The notes: generated from the sequence alone by a model not told the origin. A stretch of DNA of 44,191 nt from JBNKWA01 sp050299555 (GCA_050299555.1 JBNKWA010000045.1:1-44191); one strand, 5' to 3'. Shown: positions 15,759 to 24,432, numbered from the stretch's first letter. Numbers and translations: made by a program.

Positions 15759-16880
15759 TCACATGCCGTAGGCGGCGAAGTCGACCTTGCTCCAGACCTC
15801 GTCCCAGACCCGCTGGGTCATGGCGTCGCGGTCATGGTTCACCTCGTCCGAGATGGCTTCCCACTTTTCCACCAGGCGGATGAACTCGGCCACCCGGGCG
15901 TCGGCGTCGTCCATGCCGAAGCGCTCCTTGGAGATTTCCGCCGCCGTGGCGCGGTCGGCGATGGCGAACGCGGCGGACGCCTCGGCAAAGGCGGGGTCGG
16001 CCTCGATGAACTCGATGCCGGCGTCCCTGGCCGCCTTCTCGGCGATGCCGGGGAACTCATAGCCCCAGCGCTGGGTGAAGTTGGCATTGGCGCGGTTGGC
16101 GGCGCGGGCCAGCGCGGTGCGCTCCTCCACCGACATGTCGGCCCAGGTGGCCTTGGCGGTGGCGAAGTTCGAGGTGGAGAAATAGGTGCCCAGCGGCACG
16201 ATGGTCACGTCCTTGGCCAGCTCCACCAGCCGGAACGCCAGAAGGTCGCCGATCGAGGCCATGGAGCCGTCGATGGTGCCCTGGCTCATCGCCTCGAAGG
16301 TCTCCAGCACGCTGATCGACACCGGCACGGCGCCGAAATTCTCGGCCCAGCGCGAATAGGGCGAGCCGCCCGAGCGCAGCCGCAGGCCGGCGAGGTCCTC
16401 GGCGGTCTTGACCGGCTTGTTGGTCAGCAGCGCATAGGGATCGGACGAGCCCGAGCCGAGATAGACCGTGCCGAAGGCGGAAAGCTCCGCCTGGCAGCTG
16501 TCGCAGTTGACGGTGTATTCGGTCAGCGCCGCGCCCATGGCGTGGGGGTCGTGGGCCGAAAGCGACAGCTCGCCGGCCAGCGCGAAGTTCGGCAGCTCGG
16601 CCGGGAAGTAGAGCGGCAGGAGGTTGCCGACGTCGATCAGCCCGGACTGCAGCGCGTCCTTCATCTGGCCGAGATTGACCACCTCGGGGCCGAGGAAGGT
16701 GGCGGTCAGCTCGCCATTCGATTCCTCGGGCAGGTACTCGATCAGGGCGTTGTAGAGGTGGCTGGTGGCGGGATGCGGCGGCGGTGCGCCCGAGCCCACG
16801 CGCAGGTCGCGCGCATCGGCAGTGGCGGCAAGGCCGAGGGCCGCCAGCGCGGCAGCCAGGCAAAGCGTCCGTATGGTCAT
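15759..16880 (-). CDS. TRAP substrate-binding protein, probable hydroxycinnamate binder
   Basis: This is a 373-residue DctP-family periplasmic protein with a signal peptide of about 22 residues (AALAALGLAATADA). The substrate arginine segment is AEDLAGLRLRSGG, and the family helix is SQGTIDGSMASIGDL. Two cysteines in NCDSC are unusual for the family and may form a disulfide. There are two in-frame ATGs; I chose 16880 because GGGAGG lies 7-8 bases before it, while the ATG at 16886 overlaps the Shine-Dalgarno sequence. It follows the amidohydrolase gene by 27 bases. Aromatic-acid specificity is inferred from the surrounding feruloyl-CoA genes and not from residues I can assign. Confidence 0.85.
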   Translation of the reverse strand: MTIRTLCLAAALAALGLAATADARDLRVGSGAPPPHPATSHLYNALIEYLPEESNGELTATFLGPEVVNLGQMKDALQSGLIDVGNLLPLYFPAELPNFALAGELSLSAHDPHAMGAALTEYTVNCDSCQAELSAFGTVYLGSGSSDPYALLTNKPVKTAEDLAGLRLRSGGSPYSRWAENFGAVPVSISVLETFEAMSQGTIDGSMASIGDLLAFRLVELAKDVTIVPLGTYFSTSNFATAKATWADMSVEERTALARAANRANANFTQRWGYEFPGIAEKAARDAGIEFIEADPAFAEASAAFAIADRATAAEISKERFGMDDADARVAEFIRLVEKWEAISDEVNHDRDAMTQRVWDEVWSKVDFAAYGM

Positions 16881-16907
16881 TGTCATTCCTCCCGGGTTTC
16901 TTGTTCT

Positions 16908-17783
16908 TCAGATCTTCAGCAGCCGCCTTGCGTTCTCCTTCAGCAAGAGCGGCCGCACTTCCTCGCGGATCGGCAGATCCTCGAAATCCTTCAGCCAGCG
17001 GTCGGGCGTGATCGCCGGCCAGTCCGAGCCGAACAGCATCTTCTTTCTCAGGATCGTGTTGGCGTACTGGACGAAGAGCGGCGGAAAGTACTTCGGCGAC
17101 CATCCCGACATGTCGATGTAGACGTTGGGCTTGTGCTGGGCGACGGCCAGCCCCTCCTCGGTCCAGGGGAAGGACGGGTGCGCCAGCACGATGGGCATGT
17201 CGGGGAAGTCTACCGCGACATCGTCCACATGCATGGGGTTGGAGTATTTCAGCCGCATACCCATGCCGCCCCGCATGCCCGACCCGACGCCGGTCTGGCC
17301 GGTGTGGAACAGCGCCACCGCGCCTTCCTCCGCGATCGCCTCGTAAAGCGGATAGGCGATGCGGTCGTTGGGGAAGAAGCCCTGCATGGTGGGGTGGAAC
17401 TTGAACCCCCGGACGCCGAACTCGCGCACCAGCCGCCGCGCCTCGCGGGCGCCGGCCTTGCCCTTGGCCGGGTCGATCGAGGCGAAGGGGATCAGCACGT
17501 CGTCGTTCTCGGCGGCGATGCGGGCCACTTCCTCGTTGGAGTAGCGGCGAAAGCCGGTCTCGCGCTCGGCGTCGACGGGGAAGATCACCGCACCGATCTT
17601 GCGCTCGCGGTAATAGGCGGCGGTGTCCGGGACCGATGGCAGCATGCCCTTGGCGCCGGCGGGGTTCCTGAAATAGGCCGCCATGCCGGCCTGGAACTCG
17701 TCATAGCCGTCGTCGCGGGGGCCGCAGCACGGCTCCTCGGCATGGGTATGGATGTCGATGGCGACAAGCGCGTCGGGGTTCAT
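16908..17783 (-). CDS. Amidohydrolase (PF04909), probable beta-ketoacyl-CoA retro-Claisen hydrolase
   Basis: This is a 291-residue amidohydrolase with a TIM-barrel metal site: HxH in IDIHTHAE (His12, His14), FKFHPTMQGF, VLAHPSFPW and FGSDWP. ACMSD-like decarboxylases and hydrolases share this fold. In hydroxycinnamate clusters (CouO of Rhodococcus; the equivalent gene of Agrobacterium fabrum) a family member hydrolyses the aryl beta-ketopropionyl-CoA to the aromatic acid plus acetyl-CoA. The presence here of the ligase, hydratase and SDR but no thiolase fits that role. It overlaps the MarR gene by 4 bases and precedes the TRAP genes. The family call is firm, the reaction is inferred. Confidence 0.8.
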   Translation of the reverse strand: MNPDALVAIDIHTHAEEPCCGPRDDGYDEFQAGMAAYFRNPAGAKGMLPSVPDTAAYYRERKIGAVIFPVDAERETGFRRYSNEEVARIAAENDDVLIPFASIDPAKGKAGAREARRLVREFGVRGFKFHPTMQGFFPNDRIAYPLYEAIAEEGAVALFHTGQTGVGSGMRGGMGMRLKYSNPMHVDDVAVDFPDMPIVLAHPSFPWTEEGLAVAQHKPNVYIDMSGWSPKYFPPLFVQYANTILRKKMLFGSDWPAITPDRWLKDFEDLPIREEVRPLLLKENARRLLKI

Positions 17784-18262
17784 GGCCGACCCTCCGGTTC
17801 GGGCAGCGAAAGGTACTTGCGCAACAGGCGCTTCAGCTCGGCCTCGTCGCGCCGGGTCAGGCCAGGGACCGGCCTTGCCTCGTGGCGCCGGAAGGGCTCG
17901 CTCAGGGTGGCGACCCGGGCCCGGCCGCTGTCGGTCAGCTTCAGCTCCACCGCGCGGCGGTCGTCGGCGGGCACGCTGCGGCTGACCAGCCCGTCGCTCT
18001 CCATGGCGCGGACCATCTTGGCCATGTGGGCGCGCTTGATCATCAGGTGCCGGGCGACAACCCCCTGGCGGATGCCGGGATTGTCGGCGATCACGAACAG
18101 CGCCGAGATCTCGCCGGGGCGAATGCCGAACCCGCCAAGATCGTCGTAGAAGTCGCGGAACGACACAAGCTGCGACAGCCGCAGCAGGAACCCCAGCGAA
18201 CCGGCCAGCGCGCCAAGGTCGACCGCCTCGGTATCCCTGGTGTCGCTGTCGAGGTCACGCAT
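17780..18262 (-). CDS. MarR-family regulator of hydroxycinnamate genes
   Basis: This is a 160-residue winged-helix protein of the MarR family. The helix-turn-helix is near residues 60-90 (RQGVVARHLMIKRAHMAKMV) and the wing motif is SRSVPADDRRAVELKLTDSG. Its place between crotonase and amidohydrolase genes, overlapping both (8 and 4 bases), matches the CouR/HcaR-type repressors that release DNA on binding p-coumaroyl-CoA or feruloyl-CoA. The likely operator is the AATTTTGT-N10-ACAAAATT inverted repeat in the divergent promoter at 19079-19104. Confidence 0.88.
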   Translation of the reverse strand: MRDLDSDTRDTEAVDLGALAGSLGFLLRLSQLVSFRDFYDDLGGFGIRPGEISALFVIADNPGIRQGVVARHLMIKRAHMAKMVRAMESDGLVSRSVPADDRRAVELKLTDSGRARVATLSEPFRRHEARPVPGLTRRDEAELKRLLRKYLSLPEPEGRP

Positions 18263-19046
18263 CTTTCGGCGCGACCTTGCCGGCGCGCTTTTCCAGGAAC
18301 GCCCGCAGCCGTTCTTCGGCCTCGGGGGTGGCCGAGGTCAGCGAGGACATCAGCGATTCGACGAACAGCCCGTCCTCGGAGGACAGGTCGCGGATGCGGG
18401 GCAGGGCATTCAGCACCGCGTAGTTGGACATCTCGGCGTTGGTGGCTGCGGCGGCGGCCAGCTCCAGCGCCCGGTCGAGCGCCTTGCCCTCGGGGACGAC
18501 ATAGCTGACGCCGCCCCAGCGCTCCATCTCGGCGGCGCGCAGCACCCGCCCGGTCAGCATCATGTCGGCCATGCGCGCGGCGCCGATCAGCCGCGCGATC
18601 CTCACCGAGCCGCCGCCGCCGACGAAGATGCCGCGCTGGCCTTCGGGCAGACCGAAGAACGAGGTCTCCTCGGCGACGCGGATATGGGTCGAGGCGGCCA
18701 GCTCGAAGCCGCCGCCGACGACCGCGCCGGTCAGCGCCGTCACGAACGGGATGGTGCCGCGCTCGATCCCGTCGAAGACCTGGTGCCAGCGCCGCGACCC
18801 CTTGATCGCCTCGATCGCCGATTTCTCGACGTGCTCGGCCAGATCCAGCCCGGCGCAGAAATGCGGGCCCCGGCCGAAGATCACGGCCGCCCGGGCCTCC
18901 TCGGTGGCGCGGGCCACGGCACTGGCCAGCGCCTCGACCACCCGGTCGCTGATGGCATTGCGCTTTTGCGGTCGGTCCAGCGCGATCACCGCGACGGCAC
19001 CGCGAAGCTCGTAGGTGACGAGGCGCTCCTGTGCGGCTCCGTCCAT
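18255..19046 (-). CDS. Enoyl-CoA hydratase (crotonase), hydroxycinnamoyl-CoA type
   Basis: This is a 263-residue crotonase-fold enzyme, likely adding water to feruloyl-CoA or p-coumaroyl-CoA. Oxyanion-hole segments are GPHFCAGLDLAEH and GAVVGGGFELA. A catalytic-loop glutamate is in FFGLPEGQRGI. The start is ATG 19046 (MDGAAQE) with GGGAGA 8 bases upstream; the open frame extends 18 codons further into the divergent promoter without support. It is the first gene of the minus-strand operon and diverges from the feruloyl-CoA synthase. A combined hydratase/aldolase giving vanillin cannot be excluded, but the SDR and amidohydrolase neighbours favour hydration followed by oxidation. Confidence 0.87.
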   Translation of the reverse strand: MDGAAQERLVTYELRGAVAVIALDRPQKRNAISDRVVEALASAVARATEEARAAVIFGRGPHFCAGLDLAEHVEKSAIEAIKGSRRWHQVFDGIERGTIPFVTALTGAVVGGGFELAASTHIRVAEETSFFGLPEGQRGIFVGGGGSVRIARLIGAARMADMMLTGRVLRAAEMERWGGVSYVVPEGKALDRALELAAAAATNAEMSNYAVLNALPRIRDLSSEDGLFVESLMSSLTSATPEAEERLRAFLEKRAGKVAPKDA

Positions 19047-19078
19047 GCGCGTTCTCCCGATTGCGGTTTCGACTGCCG

Positions 19079-19104
19079 AATTTTGTTTCCCAGTAGACAA
19101 AATT
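19079..19104. promoter_or_regulatory. Inverted repeat AATTTTGT-N10-ACAAAATT, probable MarR operator
   Basis: Perfect 8-bp arms are separated by 10 bases, in the 104-base region between the divergent crotonase and feruloyl-CoA synthase genes. The AT-rich arms are striking against the local GC content. The arrangement suits a MarR-type repressor encoded in the crotonase operon controlling both directions. Confidence 0.7.
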
Positions 19105-19150
19105 ACCGCGCCGAGTCAACATGGGATTCGAACAGGACGTGGGAGGAAAC

Positions 19151-21004
19151 GTGACCGCAGAGGTTTCCAAGGCCGAGGTCGCCCTGTGGGCGCCGTCGGT
19201 GCGAAGCGAGATGCGGCCCGACGGCAGCATGCTGGTCTGGCAGGACGAGCCGCTGGGCGATTTTCCGCGCTCGATCACCGTGCGTTTCATGCACTGGGCC
19301 GGGCAGGTGCCCGACCGCATCTGGATGGCCGAGCGTGGCCCCGACCGGGCCTGGCGCGAAACCAGCTATGGCGCGGCGGCGGCGACGATCCGCGCCATCG
19401 CCAGCGCCCTGGTGGCGCGCGGGCTGTCGGCGGAACGGCCGCTCTTGATCCTGTCGGGCAACAGCGTCGCCCATGCGCTGATGGCGCTGGCCGCGCAGCA
19501 TGTGGGCGTCCCCTCGGCGGCCCTGGCACCGGCCTACTCGCTGACCGGGGGCGATTACCTAAAACTGCGCGACATCGCCGGGCAGCTCACCCCGGGGCTG
19601 ATCTTCGCCGAGGACGCCAGCCGCTTCGCGCCGGCGATCGCGGCGGTGTTCGGCGCCGAGGTGCCGGTGGTCACAGTCAGGCCGGCCGACCTTTCCTGCG
19701 AGACCGTCGCCTTCGACGAGATCGCTGCCACCCAGCCCTCGGCCGCGATGGAGGCGGCGCATGAGGCGGTCGGCCCGGGCACGGTGGCCAAGTTCCTCTT
19801 CACCTCCGGCACCACCGGATCGCCCAAGGCGGTGATCCAGACCCAGCGCATGCTGTGCGCCAACCAGCAGATGGTGCGCCAGTGCTATGCCTTCATGGCC
19901 GAGACGCCGCCGGTGGTGGTGGACTGGGCGCCGTGGAACCACACCGCCAGCGGCAACAAGGTCTTCAACCTGGTCATCTACAACGGCGGAACGTTCTACA
20001 TCGACGACGGCCGGCCGACGCCCGACGCCATCGGCCGCACCATCGACAACCTGCGCGAGATCGCGCCGACGTGGTATTTCAACGTGCCGCTCGGCTACCA
20101 GATGCTGCTCGACGCGATGGAAAGCGATCCGGGCCTGCGCGAGACCTTCTTCAGCCGGGTGCAGATGCTGATGTATGCCGGCGCCGGGATGAGCCAGCCG
20201 GTCTGGGACCGCATCACCCGGGTCGCCGACCAGATGGTGCCGGGGGGCGTGCTGCTCTGCACCGGGTTCGGGTCGACCGAGACGGGCCCCTTCGCGCTGA
20301 TGTGCACCGAGCGGCAGGACAAGGCCGGCAATCTCGGCATTCCCGCCCATGGCGTCACCTTCAAGCTGGTGCCGCAGGGCGACCGGCTGGAGGGGCGGAT
20401 CAAGAGCCCGTCGGTGACCCCCGGCTATTGGCGCAACCCCGAGCTGACCGCTGAAGCCTTCGACGACGAGGGGTTCTACCGCTTCGGCGATGCCTTCCGC
20501 TTTGCCGTGCCCGGCGATGCCGCCGCCGGCTTCGTCTTCGACGGACGGCTGGCCGAGAACTTCAAGCTGTCGTCCGGCACCTGGGTGGCGGTGGGACCGC
20601 TCAGGGCTCAACTCACCAACGATCTCAAGGGACTGGCCAGCGACGTTGTGATCGCGGGCGAAGGCCATACCCAGCTTGGCGCGCTGGTGGTGCCGGACTG
20701 GGCGGCGCTCAGGGCGCTGGCCGGCGACCCGGCGCTGAAAGGCGAGGCGCTCCTGCACCATCCGGCGGTGCGCAAGGCGGCGGGCGAGCGGCTGGCAGCC
20801 CATGCGGCGCGGGCGACGGGGTCGGCCTCGCGGGTCTGCCGGATGATGTTCCTGGCCGCGCCGCTTTCCTTCGACCGGGGCGAGGTCACCGACAAGGGTT
20901 CGATCAACCAGCGCGCGGTGCTCCGCCAGCGGGCCGATCTGGTGGACTGCCTGTGGTCCGAGGACCCGCGCGTCATCGTGCTGCAAACGGAGGATGCCCG
21001 CTGA
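19151..21004 (+). CDS. fcs: Feruloyl-CoA synthase (AMP-forming)
   Basis: This is a 617-residue member of the ANL adenylating family that activates hydroxycinnamates to CoA thioesters using ATP. The phosphate-binding loop is FTSGTTGSPKAV (about residue 217). The aromatic-substrate region includes WAPWNHTASGNKVFN, typical of feruloyl-CoA synthases, and the A5-type motif is GFGSTETGP. The hinge region is YRFGDAFRF, and a C-terminal lysine lies in TDKGSINQRA. The start is taken as GTG 19151, directly after GGGAGGAAAC; an ATG at 19121 in frame has no ribosome binding site. It overlaps the SDR gene by one base (TGATG). Its own divergent partner is the crotonase. Confidence 0.88.
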   Translation: MTAEVSKAEVALWAPSVRSEMRPDGSMLVWQDEPLGDFPRSITVRFMHWAGQVPDRIWMAERGPDRAWRETSYGAAAATIRAIASALVARGLSAERPLLILSGNSVAHALMALAAQHVGVPSAALAPAYSLTGGDYLKLRDIAGQLTPGLIFAEDASRFAPAIAAVFGAEVPVVTVRPADLSCETVAFDEIAATQPSAAMEAAHEAVGPGTVAKFLFTSGTTGSPKAVIQTQRMLCANQQMVRQCYAFMAETPPVVVDWAPWNHTASGNKVFNLVIYNGGTFYIDDGRPTPDAIGRTIDNLREIAPTWYFNVPLGYQMLLDAMESDPGLRETFFSRVQMLMYAGAGMSQPVWDRITRVADQMVPGGVLLCTGFGSTETGPFALMCTERQDKAGNLGIPAHGVTFKLVPQGDRLEGRIKSPSVTPGYWRNPELTAEAFDDEGFYRFGDAFRFAVPGDAAAGFVFDGRLAENFKLSSGTWVAVGPLRAQLTNDLKGLASDVVIAGEGHTQLGALVVPDWAALRALAGDPALKGEALLHHPAVRKAAGERLAAHAARATGSASRVCRMMFLAAPLSFDRGEVTDKGSINQRAVLRQRADLVDCLWSEDPRVIVLQTEDAR

Positions 21005-21762
21005 TGGACATCGGGAATGCGCATATCGTCGTGACCGGCGGCGGCTCGGGCCTGGGCGAGGCGACGGCGCGGCACCTGGCCGGTGCCGGGGCTGTGGTCA
21101 CCATCTTCGACCGCGACGGCGACAAGGCGGCGGCGGTGGCGGGCGAGATCGGCGGCCATGGGGTGACCGTCGACGTGGCCGATGAAGGGGCCGGGCAGGC
21201 GGTCGAGGACGCCGCGTCGCGGGCCGGGCCGATCCGGGGGCTGGTCAACTGTGCCGGCATCGCCACCGCGGGGCGCGTGGTCGGGCGCGAGGGGCCGGGC
21301 TCGCTCGACGCCTTTTCCTCGGTGATCCGGGTCAACCTGATCGGCAGCTTCAACATGCTGCGGCTGGTCGCCGCCCACATGACCGCGCAGGCGCCGCTTG
21401 CCGATGGCGAGCGCGGGGCGATCGTCAACACCGCCTCGGTGGCGGCCTTCGACGGGCAGATCGGGCAGGCGGCCTATGCCGCCTCCAAGGGCGGGATCGT
21501 GTCGATGGCGCTGCCGGCGGCGCGCGAGCTGGCGCGCTTCGGCATCCGCGTCAACACCATCGCGCCCGGCGTCTTCATGACGCCGCTCCTGAAGACGCTG
21601 CCCGAGGAGGTGCAGGAGAGCCTCGCCGCGACGATCCCGTTCCCGCCGCGCCTGGGCGACCCCGACGAGTTTGCCAAGGCGGTGCGGTTCTGCTTCGAGA
21701 ACGCCTATCTCAATGCCGAGGTGATCCGGCTCGACGGCGCCCTCAGGATGGCGCCGAAATAG
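21004..21762 (+). CDS. SDR 3-hydroxyacyl-CoA dehydrogenase
   Basis: This is a 252-residue short-chain dehydrogenase resembling type II (HSD17B10-like) 3-hydroxyacyl-CoA dehydrogenases. The NAD turn is VTGGGSGLGEA (about 10-20), followed by NCAG and the catalytic Ser-Tyr-Lys in NTASVAAFDG...AAYAASKGG. The long insert around GREGPGSLDAFSSVIRVNL is characteristic of this subgroup. It would oxidise the hydrated hydroxycinnamoyl-CoA to the beta-keto thioester. The ATG overlaps the synthase stop, with GGAGG 10 bases before it. This corresponds to the role of CouN in Rhodococcus and the equivalent dehydrogenase of Agrobacterium fabrum. Confidence 0.88.
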   Translation: MDIGNAHIVVTGGGSGLGEATARHLAGAGAVVTIFDRDGDKAAAVAGEIGGHGVTVDVADEGAGQAVEDAASRAGPIRGLVNCAGIATAGRVVGREGPGSLDAFSSVIRVNLIGSFNMLRLVAAHMTAQAPLADGERGAIVNTASVAAFDGQIGQAAYAASKGGIVSMALPAARELARFGIRVNTIAPGVFMTPLLKTLPEEVQESLAATIPFPPRLGDPDEFAKAVRFCFENAYLNAEVIRLDGALRMAPK

Positions 21763-21893
21763 GGTGCCGAGGGGCGCCGCCCCCTGCCTGGCCTGCGGGG
21801 CCGCTCCCCGCCCGCCCACCCTCGCGCCCCCGCGGCCAGGGCAGGGGGCGACTTCGGGGTCCGCGAAGGCGATTGCCGGGACGGCCGGCGGCC

Positions 21894-22853
21894 TCAGGTT
21901 CCCTGCACCGGCGGCGTGCCGTGGGTGTGGAAGCTCTCGATGGTCTTCAGCCCCCAGGCCTGGCCCTTCCTGCGGTCCGCCTCGGTCCAGACGACCGGCT
22001 CCCAGTCCGGCGCCAGCAGCAGCCGCGCCCCGGCATTGGCCAGTTCGACCCGGTTGCCCGCCGGCTCCCAGACATAGAGGAAGAACGAGCCCTGGATGGC
22101 GTGCTTGTGGGGCCCGGTCTCGATATGGACGCCGTTCTCCAGAAAGATGTCGGCGGCGCGCAGGATGTCCTCGCGCTGGTCGGTGGCGTAGGTGAGGTGG
22201 TGGAGCCGACCCATGCCGCCGCCGCGTTCCTCGCTGCAGACCAGGTCGTAGGTCTTGTTGTTGCAGGTGAACCAGCAGCCGCCCAGCCGGCCGTTGTCGA
22301 GCTGGATCAGCTCGGTCACCCGGCTGCCGAGGCAGGTCTCGACGAAGTCGCGGAACGCCTTGACGTCCTCGCCCAGCAGGTTGACGTGGTCGATCCGGCG
22401 CGGGCAGGCACCGGTGGCGTGAAAGCGGCTGGCGTTGTTCTTCAGCGCCGGCCGGTCCTCGGGCCCGGGCTGATAGCGGCTGGTCTGCCAGTAGATCTCG
22501 AAGACATGGCCGAACGGGTCCTCGAAACGGTAGGCGGGGCCATGGCCGAGATCGCCCTCGACCCAGCCATGGGTCCTGCAGCCCGAGGCCTCGATGGCCC
22601 TGACCCGGCGCTCCAGCGCCTCGGGGCTGGCGGCGCGATAGCCGACATGGCCGACGCCGGTGGTCTCGGCCCGGGTCAGCTTCAGCGAGTGGAACTCGTA
22701 CTCGTCCCAGCCGCGCAGATAGGCCGAACTGCCGTCCTCGGCCGACAGTTTCAGCCCGTAGACGCGGGTGAAGAAGTCGAGGCTGTCCTCGTAGCGGTCG
22801 GTCAGGACCTCGACATGCCCCAGATGGGCGAGATCCTGCGGGCGTTCGGCCAT
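21894..22853 (-). CDS. Extradiol ring-cleavage dioxygenase (catechol 2,3-dioxygenase-like)
   Basis: This is a 319-residue type I extradiol dioxygenase with two VOC domains. In the C-terminal domain the iron ligands are seen as His156 (IDHVNL), His219 (RLHHLTY) and Glu270 (GNRVEL). His251 and Tyr260 keep the spacing of active-site residues of XylE. The acid-base His of XylE (about 199) appears to be replaced by Tyr202 in NKTYDLV, which may mean a different substrate or mechanism. It would open a catechol from aromatic breakdown and may serve the adjacent hydroxycinnamate locus, with which it is convergent. The cytochrome b561 gene lies 16 bases upstream in the same operon. Confidence 0.87.
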   Translation of the reverse strand: MAERPQDLAHLGHVEVLTDRYEDSLDFFTRVYGLKLSAEDGSSAYLRGWDEYEFHSLKLTRAETTGVGHVGYRAASPEALERRVRAIEASGCRTHGWVEGDLGHGPAYRFEDPFGHVFEIYWQTSRYQPGPEDRPALKNNASRFHATGACPRRIDHVNLLGEDVKAFRDFVETCLGSRVTELIQLDNGRLGGCWFTCNNKTYDLVCSEERGGGMGRLHHLTYATDQREDILRAADIFLENGVHIETGPHKHAIQGSFFLYVWEPAGNRVELANAGARLLLAPDWEPVVWTEADRRKGQAWGLKTIESFHTHGTPPVQGT

Positions 22854-22869
22854 GGCGCTCCCTTCTCGG

Positions 22870-23355
22870 TCAGATCATCCGGCGCATGATCCCGGTCTTC
22901 CACCAGAACTGGTGCGCGATCACCGCCGCCACATGCAACCCGGCCACCGCCAGCAAGAGGTTGGTGCCGACCTCGTGCAGGTCGCCGAGATCGTGGATCT
23001 GCAGGAACCAGGCGGCAAGCCCGGAAAGCGGCAGCGCGAAAAGCAGCGCGTAGAGCGCCACGTGCGTCACCTTGGCCGCCAGCGCCGCCAGCGGCGGCTC
23101 GTCGGCGGGCGGCGGCGGCGCCCCGTTGCTGGCCCGCAGCACAAGCCGAAGCGCCGCCAGCGCCAGCACGACGGTGCCGATGGCGATATGGGCGATGCTG
23201 GTGGTGGAATAGGTCATGGCGCCGGCGCGCAGGCCGTCGTTGAAGGCGCGGCCGACCCCGTCGAAGACGAGATACTGCGGGATCAGCAGCCCCACGACGG
23301 CCCAGTGCAGCCATTTTTGCGGTCTCGAAAATTCGGTCGGTGCGGTTTCGGTCAT
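22870..23355 (-). CDS. Cytochrome b561 family membrane protein
   Basis: This is a 161-residue protein with four predicted helices and histidines placed as in bacterial diheme b561 proteins: QKWLHWAVV (His17), SIAHIAIG, KVTHVALY and the paired GLHVAAVIAH in the last helix. These proteins pass electrons between quinones and periplasmic partners or superoxide. The start is ATG 23355 (MTETAPTEFS); the frame extends 36 codons upstream without conservation. It is directly upstream of the extradiol dioxygenase gene (16 bases), an uncommon pairing. A role in re-reducing the iron enzyme is only a guess. Confidence 0.88.
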   Translation of the reverse strand: MTETAPTEFSRPQKWLHWAVVGLLIPQYLVFDGVGRAFNDGLRAGAMTYSTTSIAHIAIGTVVLALAALRLVLRASNGAPPPPADEPPLAALAAKVTHVALYALLFALPLSGLAAWFLQIHDLGDLHEVGTNLLLAVAGLHVAAVIAHQFWWKTGIMRRMI

Positions 23356-23589
23356 CTCGCGGTCCCCAGGGGTCTTGCGGTCTCGAGCCCTGTTACGCAC
23401 CGGGCCGCAGGTTCCGTCGCCAAGACGTGTTGCACTGCCGCAGAGCGGCGCCGATCCGCGCACTTGCGGGCAACCGTCCCCGGCTTGCCCGCGTCGCGGG
23501 GTTTTCCATTGTCACCACAACCGGCCGGGGCGGGCAATTCGAAAAAGGCTGCGGCGCGCGCGGGCGCGGGGCGCGCCGGTTCCACCGCG

Positions 23590-24432
23590 CTATTTCGACA
23601 GCAGCACCGGCACCCCGGCATGGCCGAGCAGATAGCGCGTCGCCGCGCCGATCACGAAGTCATAGCTGCGCGAGTGGCCGAAGGCGCCGGTGGCGACGAC
23701 CTCGGCGCCGCGCTCCAGCGCCACCTGCAGCAGCACCTCGCCGGTCTCGCCGGCCGGCGCGTCCCGGTCAACCAGGTCGGCGCGATAGCCGAGGCGATCG
23801 AGCGCGGCGGCCAGGTCCTGGCGCGAGTCGATTTCCAGATCCGGCGAACGGATCGAGCCGTGCACCCTGAGCAGGTCGATGCTCGCCCCGGGTGCCGCCA
23901 GCGCCAGCACGTCATGGGCGGCGCGGGCCGCCTCGCGGGTGCCGCTCCAGCCGACCAGCAGGCGTTCGGCCGGCCTGGTGATCCCGTGCCCCGCGGGCAG
24001 CATCAGCACCGGCCGGCCGGCATCGCGGATGGCGCGCTCCTGCAGGCGGATGTCGTCCGAGCGCATGGCGGCCGGATCGCCGCGGCCCAGCACCACCAGG
24101 TCGGCGCTGCGCAGGGTTTCCAGCAGAAACGCCTCGGCCCCGACGGCGCCCGCCGCCTGGCCCCGGAACTCGGCGCCGAAGGTCTCGGACCGGGTCTGGG
24201 TTTCGAAGATGGTGCGGATCGCGTCGGTCTCGGCCACCTGCCAGTCGAGATGCACCGGCTCGATCACCACCGGATAGGCGGCTGCCGAGGCCACGAAGGG
24301 CGTCAGCGTCTCGGTGGGATGCACGCCGGTGAGATGGGCGCCGAGGCCGCGGGCGAGATCGCAGGCCAGCGGCACCAGCCACTCGGCCTCGGCTGCGGAA
24401 AGGATGCCGAGCGCGATGGTCTTGACTGTCAT
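23590..24432 (-). CDS. Tandem UspA universal stress protein
   Basis: This is a 280-residue protein with two Usp domains. The N-terminal domain (1-150) lacks the nucleotide motif. The C-terminal domain ends with GAFGHSRSYDFVIGA, which fits the G-2x-G-9x-G ATP-binding pattern. Tandem Usp proteins are typical of low-oxygen and stationary-phase responses. The start is ATG 24432, preceded by GGGGGAAG; the longer frame upstream covers the promoter. A perfect FNR box lies 75 bases upstream of the start (24501-24514), so anaerobic induction by FnrL is expected. Confidence 0.88.
   Translation of the reverse strand: MTVKTIALGILSAAEAEWLVPLACDLARGLGAHLTGVHPTETLTPFVASAAAYPVVIEPVHLDWQVAETDAIRTIFETQTRSETFGAEFRGQAAGAVGAEAFLLETLRSADLVVLGRGDPAAMRSDDIRLQERAIRDAGRPVLMLPAGHGITRPAERLLVGWSGTREAARAAHDVLALAAPGASIDLLRVHGSIRSPDLEIDSRQDLAAALDRLGYRADLVDRDAPAGETGEVLLQVALERGAEVVATGAFGHSRSYDFVIGAATRYLLGHAGVPVLLSK

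Noticed and set aside
15741..18149. An 802-codon plus-strand frame opposite dctP, amidohydrolase and marR genes
   Set aside because: It spans three convincing genes on the other strand and resembles no family.
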